The position numbers and the translations under genes were made by a program. Shown here in pieces: positions 43,630 to 52,986 of a stretch of 64,000 nt of DNA (positions are counted from its first letter, which is position 1; each line of letters starts with the position of its first letter). This DNA comes from Xanthobacter autotrophicus Py2 (lineage in GTDB: Bacteria > Pseudomonadota > Alphaproteobacteria > Rhizobiales > Xanthobacteraceae): contig CP000781.1 in the NCBI GenBank assembly GCA_000017645.1, positions 1,578,001 to 1,642,000 of the forward strand, read 5' to 3'. The notes under the pieces are model-generated. The model did no database searches and was not told the DNA's origin. It saw only the letters and a list, made by a program, of their open reading frames with translations.

Positions 43630-43960
43630 TCTGCCGACGCAAGTCGGATACGGCGATAAATGGGTGTCGGAATAAGCCTTTCGGACCCGGGGGCGGTACC
43701 CGGCGCCTCCACCAAAGCCCAACTTCCCCTTCAGGGAGGCGGGCTCCGGCGGGGGCGAAATAGGATCGACGAGGGTGTAAAGGGCATACTTTCGCTCGGC
43801 ATGGTTCCGCCGTCATCGGGCCGAACTGATAGTTGCGAATGACAACTATGCTCCGGTTGCTCAGGCCGCGTGAGCGGTTTGACGATCGAAATCAAAGTCC
43901 TACCGGGTAGCACTGGCTAGGCGGGGTTCGGAGGCACCTGGCAACAGAAGCCTCCACTTC
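43630..43960 (+). ncRNA. ssrA: Two-piece, circularly permuted tmRNA (ssrA)
   Basis: The acceptor piece comes first: hairpin CCGAC-GCAA-GTCGG (43634-43647), a T-arm-like segment, and the 3' end GCCTCCACCA ending at 43714. A 36-nt intervening stretch follows, then the coding piece from 43751, which begins GGGGGCGAAA. GGGGGC pairs with GCCTCC including the G-U pair at the third position that marks an alanine acceptor. The tag frame runs from GCG 43835 to TGA 43873: ANDNYAPVAQAA, with the usual AN start and AA end. A hairpin GGAGGC/GCCTCC (43930-43957) probably ends the coding piece. Outer ends are approximate. Confidence 0.95.
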
Positions 43961-44097
43961 CCTTCCATCCGGCCGGACGAGGGAAGGTTGGAAGCTCCAC
44001 AGCCAGACCCTCCGGATACGGCGCGCCCGTATGGCCCCCCGGAAGGTGCCCGGAGGCTTCTGGATCACCGGGCCGGACGGGGAAGTACTGCGGGCTC

Positions 44098-44694
44098 ATG
44101 TCGGTCGATCATATCCGCTACGATCTTCTCGCCCAGGAAGCCTTGCGCTCCGTGGTGCGCCGCGTGCTCCTGGATGTGGCCAAGACAGGCCTGCCGGGCG
44201 AGCACCATTTCTACATTTCCTTCGACACCCGCGCGCCGGGTGTCCGGCTCTCCCAGCGCATGCTGGAGAAGTATCCGGAGGAGATGACCATCGTCCTCCA
44301 GCACCAGTTCTGGGACCTCATCGTCACCGACACCACCTTCGAGGTGGGCCTGTCCTTCGGCGGCATTCCCGAGCGGCTGCTGGTGCCCTTCTCCGCGCTC
44401 AAGGGCTTCTTCGACCCGTCCGTGAAGTTCGGCCTCCAGTTCGAGCTGGCCGCCAATGAGAGCGAGGCCGAGGAGAGCGACGATTCGCCGTTCGAGGCGC
44501 CCCGTTCCGCCAACGCGCCCGCGCCGCTCAGGCCCGCGCGGGGCGCGGCATCCGAGCCGGTGCTCGCGAGCGCCGTGCCCACCGCCGCGAGCGAAGCTGG
44601 CGCAACCGGCCAGAATACTGGCCAAGAGGCCGGCGAGCGGCCCGCGAGCGGCGCCCAGGTGGTGCAGCTCGACGTTTTCCGCAACAAGAAGTAG
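44098..44694 (+). CDS. sspB: ClpXP adaptor SspB (alpha type)
   Basis: Binds the ssrA tag and hands tagged proteins to the ClpXP protease. 198 residues. The folded N-terminal domain (about 1-125) has DHIRYDLLAQEALRSVVRRVLLDVAKTGLPGEHHFYISFDT and HQFWDLIVTDTTFEVGLSFGGIPERLLVPFSALKGFFDPSVKFGLQF. A flexible Ala/Pro/Glu-rich linker leads to the C-terminal ClpX-binding motif VVQLDVFRNKK. It starts about 140 bp after ssrA, so tag RNA and tag adaptor are neighbours. ATG 44098 fits the domain start. Confidence 0.95.
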   Translation: MSVDHIRYDLLAQEALRSVVRRVLLDVAKTGLPGEHHFYISFDTRAPGVRLSQRMLEKYPEEMTIVLQHQFWDLIVTDTTFEVGLSFGGIPERLLVPFSALKGFFDPSVKFGLQFELAANESEAEESDDSPFEAPRSANAPAPLRPARGAASEPVLASAVPTAASEAGATGQNTGQEAGERPASGAQVVQLDVFRNKK

Positions 44695-44715
44695 CCGGCC
44701 CTTCGGGACGGCATT

Positions 44716-45975
44716 GTGACTGTCGACATCGACGTGGTGGTGATCGGGGCCGGAGCTGCCGGCCTTGCCGCCGGAACACGCCTGCGTCAGGCCTCTATCC
44801 CGTTCCGCATCCTTGAGGCCGCCTCCTCCCCCGGCGGACGGGCCGCCACCGACACCACCACCCTTGGCGTGCCGTTCGACCTCGGCTGTCACTGGCTCCA
44901 CGACGCGCGGGCCAACCCCTTCACCGACCTCGCCGCCAAACTGGGCTTCCGGGTGGGCGGCAATAATCCCAACCCGCGCCGCCTGCATCTCGGCACCCGC
45001 TTCGCCGGCCCCGAGGAAAGGGAGCAGGCGGACGCCGAGGTGGACCAGGTGTTCGAGGCCATCATCGCCGCCGGGCAAGCGGGGCGGGACATTCCGGCAT
45101 CCGAGGCTGCGGGCCCACCCGGCCGCTTCGGGCCGCTGGCGCGCCATTGGCTGGAACTCATGTCGGCAGCTGGGCCGGACGCCATCTCCTGCGTGGATTT
45201 CGCCCTTTATCACGACACCGACGACAACTGGCCGGTGCTCGACGGCTATGGCGCCCTGGTGCTGGCTGCGGCGGGCGCCCTGCCGGTGACGCTCGACTGC
45301 CCGGTCGCCCGGATCGACCGTTCCGGCCCGCGCCTGAAGCTGGAGACAGCGCAGGGCATTCTCACCTGCCGTGCCGTGATCGTCGCCGTGTCGACGGCGG
45401 TGATCGCCTCCGGCCGCCTCGCCTTCGCGCCCGCGCTGCCGGCGGATCTTGCCGAGGCGTTCGCGGCTCTGCCGCTGGGCTTTGCCGAGAAGGTGGCGCT
45501 GCTGTTCGAGGAGGATGTGTTCGGCGTGCCCGAGCGCACCGCCCTCGACGCCATCGACCTCGACCATCCCGCCCGCGCCGGGGCCTCCGCCCTGCTGAAG
45601 CCCGCCGGGGCGCCGGCGGCTCTGGTCCATGTGGCGGGGCCGGAGGCGCAGGCCATCGCGGCGGAGGGGGAGGGCGCGCTTGTGGCCTTCGCGCTTGATG
45701 TGCTGGGCTCGGCCTTTGGCGCCGGTCTCAAGACGAAGGTGCGGCGCAGCCTGGTCACCGGCTGGGCGGCCATGCCCTATATCGGCGGGGCCTATTCCTG
45801 CGCTCTACCGGGCCATGCCGCGCTGCGCGCGCGGCTGCACGAGCCTTTGGACGAGCGCATCTTCTTTGCCGGGGAAGCCTTGGGGCGGGAGGCTTTTTCC
45901 ACCTGCCACGGCGCCCACCTCAGCGGCCTTGCCGCCGCCGATGCGGCCCTCGCCGCCCTGAACAGCGACCGATGA
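44716..45975 (+). CDS. FAD-dependent amine oxidase-like protein
   Basis: 419 residues from a GTG start 21 bp after sspB. The N-terminal Rossmann motif VVVIGAGAAGLAAGTRLRQA and the RILEAASSPGGRAAT segment bind FAD. The GG-doublet, LGCHWLHD, and the C-terminal FAD motif IFFAGEALGREAFSTCHGAHLSGLAAADA mark the flavin monoamine oxidase/phytoene desaturase-like superfamily. No signal peptide. The substrate is unknown; linkage with sspB and folA is probably only positional. Confidence 0.9.
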   Translation: MTVDIDVVVIGAGAAGLAAGTRLRQASIPFRILEAASSPGGRAATDTTTLGVPFDLGCHWLHDARANPFTDLAAKLGFRVGGNNPNPRRLHLGTRFAGPEEREQADAEVDQVFEAIIAAGQAGRDIPASEAAGPPGRFGPLARHWLELMSAAGPDAISCVDFALYHDTDDNWPVLDGYGALVLAAAGALPVTLDCPVARIDRSGPRLKLETAQGILTCRAVIVAVSTAVIASGRLAFAPALPADLAEAFAALPLGFAEKVALLFEEDVFGVPERTALDAIDLDHPARAGASALLKPAGAPAALVHVAGPEAQAIAAEGEGALVAFALDVLGSAFGAGLKTKVRRSLVTGWAAMPYIGGAYSCALPGHAALRARLHEPLDERIFFAGEALGREAFSTCHGAHLSGLAAADAALAALNSDR

Positions 45976-45988
45976 TGGAGATCGCCTC

Positions 45989-46525
45989 ATGACCCCCGGC
46001 CAGCCGCTCCGCCATCCTCTGGCCCTCGTGGTCGCGGTGTCGCAGAACGGGGTGATCGGCACCGACGGCGGTCTGCCGTGGCGCCTGCCCTCGGACCTCA
46101 AGCGATTTCGCGCGCTCACCTGGGGCAAGCCGCTCCTCATGGGCCGGCGCACCTACGAGTCCATCGGCCGTCCGCTGCCGGGGCGCACGTCCGTGGTGGT
46201 CAGCACCGATCCCGCCTTCACGGTGCCGGAAGGAGTGCTGAAGGGGGCAAGCCTGGAGGACGGACTGCGCCTCGCCGATGAGGCGGCGGACGCCATGGGC
46301 GCGGATGAGATCATGGTCATCGGCGGCGCCCGCCTGTTCCATGACACGCTGCCACTCGCCCGCACGCTGCATCTCACGCAGGTCCATGCGGCACCTGATG
46401 GCGATGTCTTCTTCCCTGCGTTCGATGAGGCCCAATGGCGCGAGATCGCGCGGGACGGCCCGATCCAGGGCGAGAAGGACGAAGCCGCCTTCACCGCTCT
46501 GACGCTGGTGCGCGCCGGCGGCTGA
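45989..46525 (+). CDS. folA: Dihydrofolate reductase
   Basis: NADPH-dependent reduction of dihydrofolate to THF. 178 residues, chromosomal type. Key segments: LALVVAVSQNGVIGTDGGLPWRLPSDLKRFRALT with the catalytic-region Trp, LLMGRRTYESIGRPLPGRTSVVVS and EIMVIGGARLFHDTLPLARTLHLTQVHAAPDGDVFFP. The ATG is 13 bp after the flavoprotein stop. The usual thyA partner is not next to it here. A strong terminator follows. Confidence 0.97.
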   Translation: MTPGQPLRHPLALVVAVSQNGVIGTDGGLPWRLPSDLKRFRALTWGKPLLMGRRTYESIGRPLPGRTSVVVSTDPAFTVPEGVLKGASLEDGLRLADEAADAMGADEIMVIGGARLFHDTLPLARTLHLTQVHAAPDGDVFFPAFDEAQWREIARDGPIQGEKDEAAFTALTLVRAGG

Positions 46526-46561
46526 AGCCGGCCTTCGTTTTCGACCGACGCTGAAGGAATA

Positions 46562-46614
46562 CGCGAGGCTCGGCTGGTGGCGTCCGGACGCGTCCGGCCG
46601 AGCCTCGCGATTTT
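46562..46614 (+). terminator. Strong terminator after folA
   Basis: A 13-bp perfect stem CGCGAGGCTCGGC / GCCGAGCCTCGCG with a 22-nt loop, then ATTTTC. It separates folA from the convergent AsmA gene. Confidence 0.75.
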
Positions 46615-46622
46615 CGGTGCTT

Positions 46623-49600
46623 CTACTGCGCCCCCACGAGGCCCGGCGGGCGCGGCAGGTCGCCGAAGCCGCGGGTGGGCGGCAGGGTGGTTTCCGGCGG
46701 AAGCGGGGTGAACACGCGTGGCGGCGGCTCGGGCTGCGCACGCTCGGTCCGGCGCGGCGCGGGCTGGCGCACCACGGGCGTGTGGCGCTCGGCCGCTTCC
46801 GGCGTGGCGCGGGCCTCCGGCCGGGACGGGCTCGATTGAGCCTGAGACTCGGCCGGCGTCGCGGTGCCGGCGGCACCCGATGCCGTGGGCGCGCCGAAGC
46901 CGACCGGCGGCGGCTCGCGCCGCTCAATGGCCTGCGGCAACGGAGCCGACGAGGGCATCGGTGTGGGCTGGGGCGCGGCCGTCTGGGCAGGTGCCGCCGG
47001 CACGGCTTGCGGCACAGGAGACGTCGCCGGCTGCGCAGGAGCTGCTGGCGCCGTTGCGACGGGGGCCGGTGCCGCCGGTCGCGGAGCCGGCGGCGGGGCG
47101 CTCGTCTGAGCCGGCGCAGCGGGTTTCGCGGCGGCGGGAGCCGGCGCGGGTTGGGCCTGAACGGGCTGCGGCTGCACCGATGGTGCGACCGGGGCAATGG
47201 CCGCAGGCGCGGGGATCTGCGCCGGCGCCGCCACGGGCTGGGCCGACGGGGGCGCGACCGGGGGCGCGGTTCCGGCTGGGGCCTCGGGCGCGGCGCGGCC
47301 CTGGCGTTCCTCCAGGCGTCGCGTCTCGCGCTCGATGGCGCGCATGGCGATGACGCTGGTGAGGGCGGGGGCGCTTACCCGTCGTTCGGGACCCGTCACC
47401 GGGCCGCGCCAGACGATGCTGCCGCCCGGCGCGCCGCCGGCGCCTTCGGGGGCTTCCAGGTCCACGGTGGTGTCCAAGGCGAGGCGGGCGAGATCGAAGC
47501 TGCCGTTGAAGCCCACGCGCACGCCGTCGGCAGTGGCGCGGGCGGGGGACAGGCGGGCAACGCCGTTCACCACGCCCAGCGTGGTCTCGACGAAGCCGAT
47601 GCGCAGCTGCCCCCTGGCGAGGCTGCGGTCGAGCATCTGCGCCGCGCGCCGCTCGTCGGGCGGCGGCGACAGGCCGGCGGCTTCCGCCAGCGCCTGATCG
47701 AGGCCGGCGGGGCTGGCACCATCAATGACAAGGTCGCGCACCCCCAGCGTCCCCTGGCCGGAGAGGTTCTGCACCACGGCCAGCACGCTGCGGCCGGATC
47801 CACCCAGGTCCACCAGGAGGTTGACCTTGCCTTTGGGGGCTGCGCGCGCGCCGGTGGGTGCCAGCAGCGCCGTCGCATCCACCTGCTCCAGCACCAGCCG
47901 GCCGTCCGCCTGCACGCCGTCGCCCTGCCGGCGCAGGCGCAGGCTGGCCGCCGCGCGTCCGCCGCCCAGGCTTCCGGCCACATCGCGCACGTCGAGGTCG
48001 GCGCCGTCGCTGCCGAGCACGAGGCGACCGTTGCCGAGAACATAGGGACCCATGACCGCAAGGCGGGCAGCCGTCAGCTCCAGATTGAGGCTATAGCCCG
48101 AGATCGCCGCGGGTTGCAGCCGCGCCGCGCTCCAGGCGCCGGCGCCCGCAGGCTCCGTGCCGGTGCGGGCGGCGAACATGCCGAGGATGCGCGGCAGGGA
48201 GAGGCTCTCAAACGCCAGCTTGCCGCCGATGCGCGGCACCGGGCCGGGCTCGAACTCCATGTTGCCGGAAACCGGCGCCGCGGCCAGCGAGCCGGTGATG
48301 GTATCGAGCCGCCAGATCCCGCCGGTGCGGGCAAGGGTGAAGGCGAGGGCCGATGGCACCGGCCCTTCCACCGCAGCCGAAGCCTGGGGCAGCACGCGGC
48401 CGAGGTCGCCGCCATCGAGCCGCACCGCGAGGCTGGGCTCGACAGCGCCGCCGGACAGGCGCGCGGTGCCTTCGGCCTGGGCGGTCATGTCGGCGAGCGT
48501 GAGCCGGCCGCGCACCTGGGCCTCGTCCTGGGTGAGGGGGGAGACGGACAGCTCCGCATGGGCCGGGCCGAGGCGCGGGGCGAGGCCCTCCACGCCGAAG
48601 GCCGCCAGCGCCCGCGCCCCGTCCGCCGCATCGGCCTTGAGCGCAATGCGCAGGGGCACGCCGGCATTGTTGCGGGCGAAGGTGACATCGCCGGAGATCT
48701 GCCCGAGCGTGCCGGCCACCGTGATGTTGCGGCCGCCAGCCTCGCCCCACACCACGGTGCTGGCAAGCTTCACCGGGGCGGCGACGGGCTGGAGCGTGGC
48801 CAGCACCTGCGCCGTCTGCTCGCCGGCCACCAGGCGGGCGAGGGGCACGAGCCCGTCCGCCTTGGCGCCGGACAAGGCGAAGTTGAACTCGCCACGCGGC
48901 GTGGTGGAGAAATTCTCCATGCGGCCCGCGCCTTCGAGGCGGATGCCGGCAAGGTCGTCCATGACGATGCGCGACAGGCGCCAGTTGCCGCCGGTGGCCG
49001 CCGCATCAAGGGTGAGGCCGCGCAGGGGCAGGCCGGAGAGCATCAGGTTGCGCCCGTCGAGCGTCAGTGTGCCGTCGGCGCCGCCCCCCACCGCAGCCGC
49101 GGCGGTCTGGAGCGCGGCCACCAGCGGGTCGAGGTCGAAGCCGTCGAGGGAGAGCTTGAGGTTGAGCTTGGGCGGGGCGCCGGCATCGAGCGCCGCCACC
49201 ACCGAGCCGCGCACCCGGCTGGCAGCGAAGGTGGCATCTAGCCCGTCCACCGCGATCCGCGTCGGTCCGGCATTCACCTTGCCGGTGATGCGCACCGGGC
49301 CCTTCGCCGCCGCCACATAGTCGCGCGGGGCGGTGGGCGCCGCCCAGCGCAGGAAGATGGCGGGGTCGTCCGCCGAGAAGGTCACGGTTCCATCGAAGCC
49401 GCCGCCGCCGGGCCCGCTCGTGGGCTTGCCGGAGAGGCGCAGCGCCGCCTTGCCGGGCAGCTGGGCCTCGGCATTGTCCACCCGCCAGCCGGCGGCGGAG
49501 CCGGAAATATCGGCGCGCACGTCGCGCACCAGCGTGCCGCCGAGCATGAGCTGCTCCACCGACAGGCCGACGCGGGAGGCGATGTCCGGCGACGGCAGGG

Positions 49601-50618
49601 CCGCCACGCCGGAGAGGAAGCGCGCCAGAGCAGCGGCGGGGTTCTGGTCCGCCGTCGCCTTGTCCTTTGCCGTGTTCGGCGTGCCGTCGGTGGCGGCGCG
49701 CAGGGCGTCGAGGTCGAGGCTGCGGGCGTTGAGCACGGCGTCGAGGCCCACCGCTCGTCCGAGCGCGAGGCGGGCGGAACCGGAGAGCTGGGCCGGCGTC
49801 TGGGCCCCGCCCAGGGCGAGGTCCAGGCTGTCGGCAAGCACAGCGTCGGGGCTGGCCTTGAGCGTGCCGGAGAGCTGCCAGGCTTCCAGCCCCTCGCCGC
49901 CATGGCGCGAGAGAATGGCCCGGCCCTCGAACTTCGGCTTGGCGCCGGCAAAGGCGAGGCCGCCGTCGAGATCGAGGGCATAGGGCCGGTTGCGACCGTC
50001 GAGCACCAGGCGCAGGCGGCCGGTGCCGTCATCGCCGATCTTGCCGAGGGTTGAGCGGATGGCGAACCGCGCGCCCTGGGCCTCCACCTCGCCGTCGAGG
50101 CGGAAGGGACCGGCGAGCGAGCGCGCCTCGCCCTTCAGGTTGAGGCCGTCCAGGGTCTGGGTGCGGTCGGAGGCGCGGTCGAGGATGTCGAGGGTGCCAT
50201 CCTTCACCTCGAACCGGGCGATGGAGAGGGCGGCGGGGCGCTGGGCCCCGGTGGGCAGGGCGAGCCGCCCGGCGCTGTCGATGACGAGGCGGATCTGCGG
50301 CCGGTCCAGGCTGACGCCGGTGGCCTCCATATCGCCCCGCAGCAGGGCGCCGAGGGAGAGTTCGGCCCGGAGCGCCTTCACCGTGCCGCCGGTGGAGACC
50401 ACGTCGCCGAGGGTGACATCGCGCAGCAGGATTCGCGGGGCAGGCAGGATCTCGGCGTCGATGGGGCCGCGGATGACCACCGGAACGCCGAGCGCCTGGC
50501 TGATCTGCGTTTCGAACGTTCCGCGCCAGGCGTTCCAGTCCACCACGAACGGGGCTGCGAACGCCCCGCCGATGGCCAGGATCACCGCCGTGGCGAGGCT
50601 GATCAATATCCCCTGCAC
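46623..50618 (-). CDS. AsmA family protein with long Pro/Ala-rich C-terminus
   Basis: About 1331 residues from a GTG at 50618 (GGGGGAG 7 nt upstream); a TTG five codons earlier is less likely. An N-terminal membrane helix (ILISLATAVILAIGGAFAAPF) is followed by the AsmA start DWNAWRGTFETQISQALG..VVIRGPIDAEILPAPRILLRDVTLGD. A very long beta-rich periplasmic region follows, ending with the AsmA_2 part (NGVARLSPARATADGVRVGFNGSFDLARLALDTTVDLE). AsmA relatives (TamB/YhdP-like) bridge membranes and move phospholipids. From about residue 1120 a Pro/Ala/Gln-rich tail of roughly 200 residues follows, which is unusual for the family. Confidence 0.92.
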   Translation of the reverse strand: MQGILISLATAVILAIGGAFAAPFVVDWNAWRGTFETQISQALGVPVVIRGPIDAEILPAPRILLRDVTLGDVVSTGGTVKALRAELSLGALLRGDMEATGVSLDRPQIRLVIDSAGRLALPTGAQRPAALSIARFEVKDGTLDILDRASDRTQTLDGLNLKGEARSLAGPFRLDGEVEAQGARFAIRSTLGKIGDDGTGRLRLVLDGRNRPYALDLDGGLAFAGAKPKFEGRAILSRHGGEGLEAWQLSGTLKASPDAVLADSLDLALGGAQTPAQLSGSARLALGRAVGLDAVLNARSLDLDALRAATDGTPNTAKDKATADQNPAAALARFLSGVAALPSPDIASRVGLSVEQLMLGGTLVRDVRADISGSAAGWRVDNAEAQLPGKAALRLSGKPTSGPGGGGFDGTVTFSADDPAIFLRWAAPTAPRDYVAAAKGPVRITGKVNAGPTRIAVDGLDATFAASRVRGSVVAALDAGAPPKLNLKLSLDGFDLDPLVAALQTAAAAVGGGADGTLTLDGRNLMLSGLPLRGLTLDAAATGGNWRLSRIVMDDLAGIRLEGAGRMENFSTTPRGEFNFALSGAKADGLVPLARLVAGEQTAQVLATLQPVAAPVKLASTVVWGEAGGRNITVAGTLGQISGDVTFARNNAGVPLRIALKADAADGARALAAFGVEGLAPRLGPAHAELSVSPLTQDEAQVRGRLTLADMTAQAEGTARLSGGAVEPSLAVRLDGGDLGRVLPQASAAVEGPVPSALAFTLARTGGIWRLDTITGSLAAAPVSGNMEFEPGPVPRIGGKLAFESLSLPRILGMFAARTGTEPAGAGAWSAARLQPAAISGYSLNLELTAARLAVMGPYVLGNGRLVLGSDGADLDVRDVAGSLGGGRAAASLRLRRQGDGVQADGRLVLEQVDATALLAPTGARAAPKGKVNLLVDLGGSGRSVLAVVQNLSGQGTLGVRDLVIDGASPAGLDQALAEAAGLSPPPDERRAAQMLDRSLARGQLRIGFVETTLGVVNGVARLSPARATADGVRVGFNGSFDLARLALDTTVDLEAPEGAGGAPGGSIVWRGPVTGPERRVSAPALTSVIAMRAIERETRRLEERQGRAAPEAPAGTAPPVAPPSAQPVAAPAQIPAPAAIAPVAPSVQPQPVQAQPAPAPAAAKPAAPAQTSAPPPAPRPAAPAPVATAPAAPAQPATSPVPQAVPAAPAQTAAPQPTPMPSSAPLPQAIERREPPPVGFGAPTASGAAGTATPAESQAQSSPSRPEARATPEAAERHTPVVRQPAPRRTERAQPEPPPRVFTPLPPETTLPPTRGFGDLPRPPGLVGAQ

Positions 50619-50681
50619 GCGTGTCTCCCCCAAAGGTCCCCCTCATGGGGGGAACCTGTTCCCTATGCGCAGGGAATGCGA

Positions 50682-52094
50682 TCAGATCGCGACAATCTTG
50701 CCCGGATTCATGATGTTTTTAGGATCCATGGCGCGCTTGATGGAGCGCATGATCTCCAGCGCTTCCTCGCCATGCTCGGGCAGCATGTATTTCATCTTGC
50801 CCTGGCCGATGCCATGCTCGCCGGTGGAGGTGCCGCCCATGGCGAGGGCGCGTTCCACCAGCCTCTTCATATAGAGCTTGGCCTTGGCGAAATCCTCGGG
50901 GTCGTCCACGTCCACCATGAGCGTGGTGTGGAAGTTGCCGTCGCCCACATGGCCGACGATGGGGGCGACGAGGCCCATCTCCTCGATGTCGCGCTTGGTC
51001 TCCATGACGCATTCGGCCAGCCGCGAGATGGGCACGCACACGTCGGTGGCCACCGCCTTGGCGCCCGGCCGCAGGGGCAGCACGGACCAATAGGCGTCAT
51101 GCCGGGCCTGCCACAGCTTGGTGCGCTCCTCCGGCTTCACCGCGAACACCGATGGACCGCCGCCTAATTCGGCCGCCAGTTCGCCGAAGCGGTCGGCCTG
51201 CTCGTGGACGCTGGTTTCGGTGCCGTGGAATTCCAGGAACAGGGTGGGGGTCTCGGCGAGGGCGAGCTTGGCGTAGGCGTTGGAGGCCTTCACCTGCACC
51301 TCGTCCAGTAGCTCGATGCGCGCCACCGGAATGCCGCTCTGGATGGTGGCGATGACCGTGTTGCAGGCCGCCTCCACGCTGGGGAACGGGCAGACCGCGG
51401 CGGAGACCGCCTCTGGAATGCCATACAGCTTCAGCGTGATCTCCACGATAATGCCCAGCGTGCCCTCGGCGCCCACATAGAGGCGGGTAAGGTCGTAGCC
51501 GGCGGAGGACTTGCGGGCGCGCGTGGCGGTGGTGATGACCTCGCCGGTGGGGGTCACCACCTTCAGGGAGAGCACATTGTCCTTCATGGTGCCGTAGCGC
51601 ACCGCATTGGTGCCCGAGCAGCGGGTGGACGCCATGCCGCCGATGGAGGCGTCGGCGCCGGGATCCAATGGGAAGAACAGGCCCTGGTCGCGCAGCTCCT
51701 CGTTGAGCCGCTTGCGGGTGACGCCGGGCTCGACCACGCAGTCGAGGTCTTCCGTGTTCACGGCGAGGATGCGGTTCATGCGCGACAGGTCCACGCAGAT
51801 GCCGCCAAAGGGCGCGTTCACGTGGCCTTCCAGCGAGGTGCCAGCACCCCACGCGATCACCGGCACCTCATAGTCCGCGCACGCCCTCACCACGGCCTGC
51901 ACATCCTGTGTGCATTCGGCGAAAACCACCGCATCTGGCGGCTCGTTGGGCAGGTAGGTGGTAACGTTAGCGTGTTGTTCCCGGACAGCGAGGCCGGTCA
52001 CGACCTTGTGATCCAGTTCGGCCTTCAGCCGTTCGATGACGGCGAAGCTTCTCTCGAGAAGCGTGAGCTCGGATTTCGCGGCTGCAACAACCAT
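50682..52094 (-). CDS. FAD-linked oxidase, D-lactate dehydrogenase/GlcD type
   Basis: 470 residues, cytosolic. The PCMH FAD-binding region reads VPVIAWGAGTSLEGHVNAPFGGICVDLSRMNRIL with the ADASIGGMASTRCSGTNAVRYG loop, and the C-terminal oxidase domain has GHVGDGNFHTTLMVDVDDPEDF and STGEHGIGQGKMKYM. Relatives oxidise D-lactate, glycolate or D-2-hydroxy acids and pass electrons to quinone or cytochrome. The substrate cannot be fixed by sequence. It is a single gene; no glcE/glcF partners nearby. Confidence 0.94.
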   Translation of the reverse strand: MVVAAAKSELTLLERSFAVIERLKAELDHKVVTGLAVREQHANVTTYLPNEPPDAVVFAECTQDVQAVVRACADYEVPVIAWGAGTSLEGHVNAPFGGICVDLSRMNRILAVNTEDLDCVVEPGVTRKRLNEELRDQGLFFPLDPGADASIGGMASTRCSGTNAVRYGTMKDNVLSLKVVTPTGEVITTATRARKSSAGYDLTRLYVGAEGTLGIIVEITLKLYGIPEAVSAAVCPFPSVEAACNTVIATIQSGIPVARIELLDEVQVKASNAYAKLALAETPTLFLEFHGTETSVHEQADRFGELAAELGGGPSVFAVKPEERTKLWQARHDAYWSVLPLRPGAKAVATDVCVPISRLAECVMETKRDIEEMGLVAPIVGHVGDGNFHTTLMVDVDDPEDFAKAKLYMKRLVERALAMGGTSTGEHGIGQGKMKYMLPEHGEEALEIMRSIKRAMDPKNIMNPGKIVAI

Positions 52095-52308
52095 TTACGA
52101 TTCCTTAACTTTGCCTCTCGCCCGCCGGCCATGGGCCGGGCAGGGGCCTTGGAGTCATCCCCAGAAATGGCTCGTTCTGAGCCACATTGAACTTGACAGT
52201 GACTTTTGTGATTCGGTTTTCGTCCCGTTTTGGGGCGTGACGAATGCCTTTTATCGCGTCACAGTGTGTTCATCAGCGGCACATTAATGCAGATGAAGCG
52301 AGGCGGCC

Positions 52309-52818
52309 ATGCTTGACCGGATCGACTTTGAGCCCGTGTTTTTCGCTCCGTTCGTGTCCTCCGCCATGAAGGTGGAGGGGGAGTGGATCGATTATAACGG
52401 CCATCTGAATGTGGCCTACTACACCCTTATTTTCGATCGTGCCGTGGACGAGGCGCTGTGCCTTCTGGGTCTCGGCCCGACCTATGCCGCCAAGCGCGGT
52501 GCGTCCTTCTTCACCGCGGAAAGCCATATCCGCTACCTGAAGGAGCTGGCGCCCCATTCTCCCGTGCGGGTGACGCTGCGCCTCGTGGATTATGACGAGA
52601 AGCGCCTGCACCTGTTCCAGACGCTGCATCATGCCTCGGAAGGCTGGGTCTCTGCCACGACCGAGCAGATGGTGCTGCACGTGGACCTGCGCACCCGCCA
52701 TGTGGCGCCGTTCCCCGATGACGTGTTGGAGCGGATCGCCACCATGCGCGCCGCGCACGCCGCCCTGCCGCCGCCCGAGGGCCTCGGCCGTCAGGTGACC
52801 ATGCCGGCGCGCTACTGA
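52309..52818 (+). CDS. Thioesterase family protein (4HBT fold)
   Basis: 169 residues. The hot-dog motif is GEWIDYNGHLNVAYYTLIFDRAVDEAL, with Asp-Tyr-Asn-Gly-His typical of the branch that includes carnitine-pathway thioesterases. It continues SHIRYLKELAPHSPVRVTLRLVDYDEKRLHLFQTLHH. The ATG is preceded by GCGAGGCGGCC. About 215 bp of lower-GC DNA separates it from the divergent FAD oxidase and should hold both promoters. Substrate unknown. Confidence 0.92.
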   Translation: MLDRIDFEPVFFAPFVSSAMKVEGEWIDYNGHLNVAYYTLIFDRAVDEALCLLGLGPTYAAKRGASFFTAESHIRYLKELAPHSPVRVTLRLVDYDEKRLHLFQTLHHASEGWVSATTEQMVLHVDLRTRHVAPFPDDVLERIATMRAAHAALPPPEGLGRQVTMPARY

Positions 52819-52918
52819 ACCCGGCGGCCCCGGCCCGCGCTGGGGTTGTCGATCGCCTTCCCAGGCAAATCTCTTTCCTTGCGCTTGGCGCAGGGCAGGC
52901 ATGCCGGTTGATGAGTTC

Positions 52919-52953
52919 TGCTGCACTGCGCCGGGGGATATATTGCACTGCAA
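52919..52953 (+). promoter_or_regulatory. Direct TGCACTGC repeats, second one a TTGCACTGCAA palindrome
   Basis: TGCTGCACTGC (52919-52929) and TTGCACTGCAA (52943-52953) lie 35-68 bp before the start of the 57-residue gene, around an AT-rich GATATATT. The second copy shares an 11-bp core with the palindrome at 17266-17280 upstream of the patatin gene. Confidence 0.45.
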
Positions 52954-52986
52954 AAGGGCAACAGAGCCCATTTGCAGGAGGCCTCT

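Noticed and set aside
43959..44050. CTTCCC/GGGAAG and ATACGG/CCGTAT hairpins after ssrA as a further RNA gene
   Set aside because: Short stems in GC-rich DNA; most likely the processed 3' trailer of ssrA or the sspB leader.
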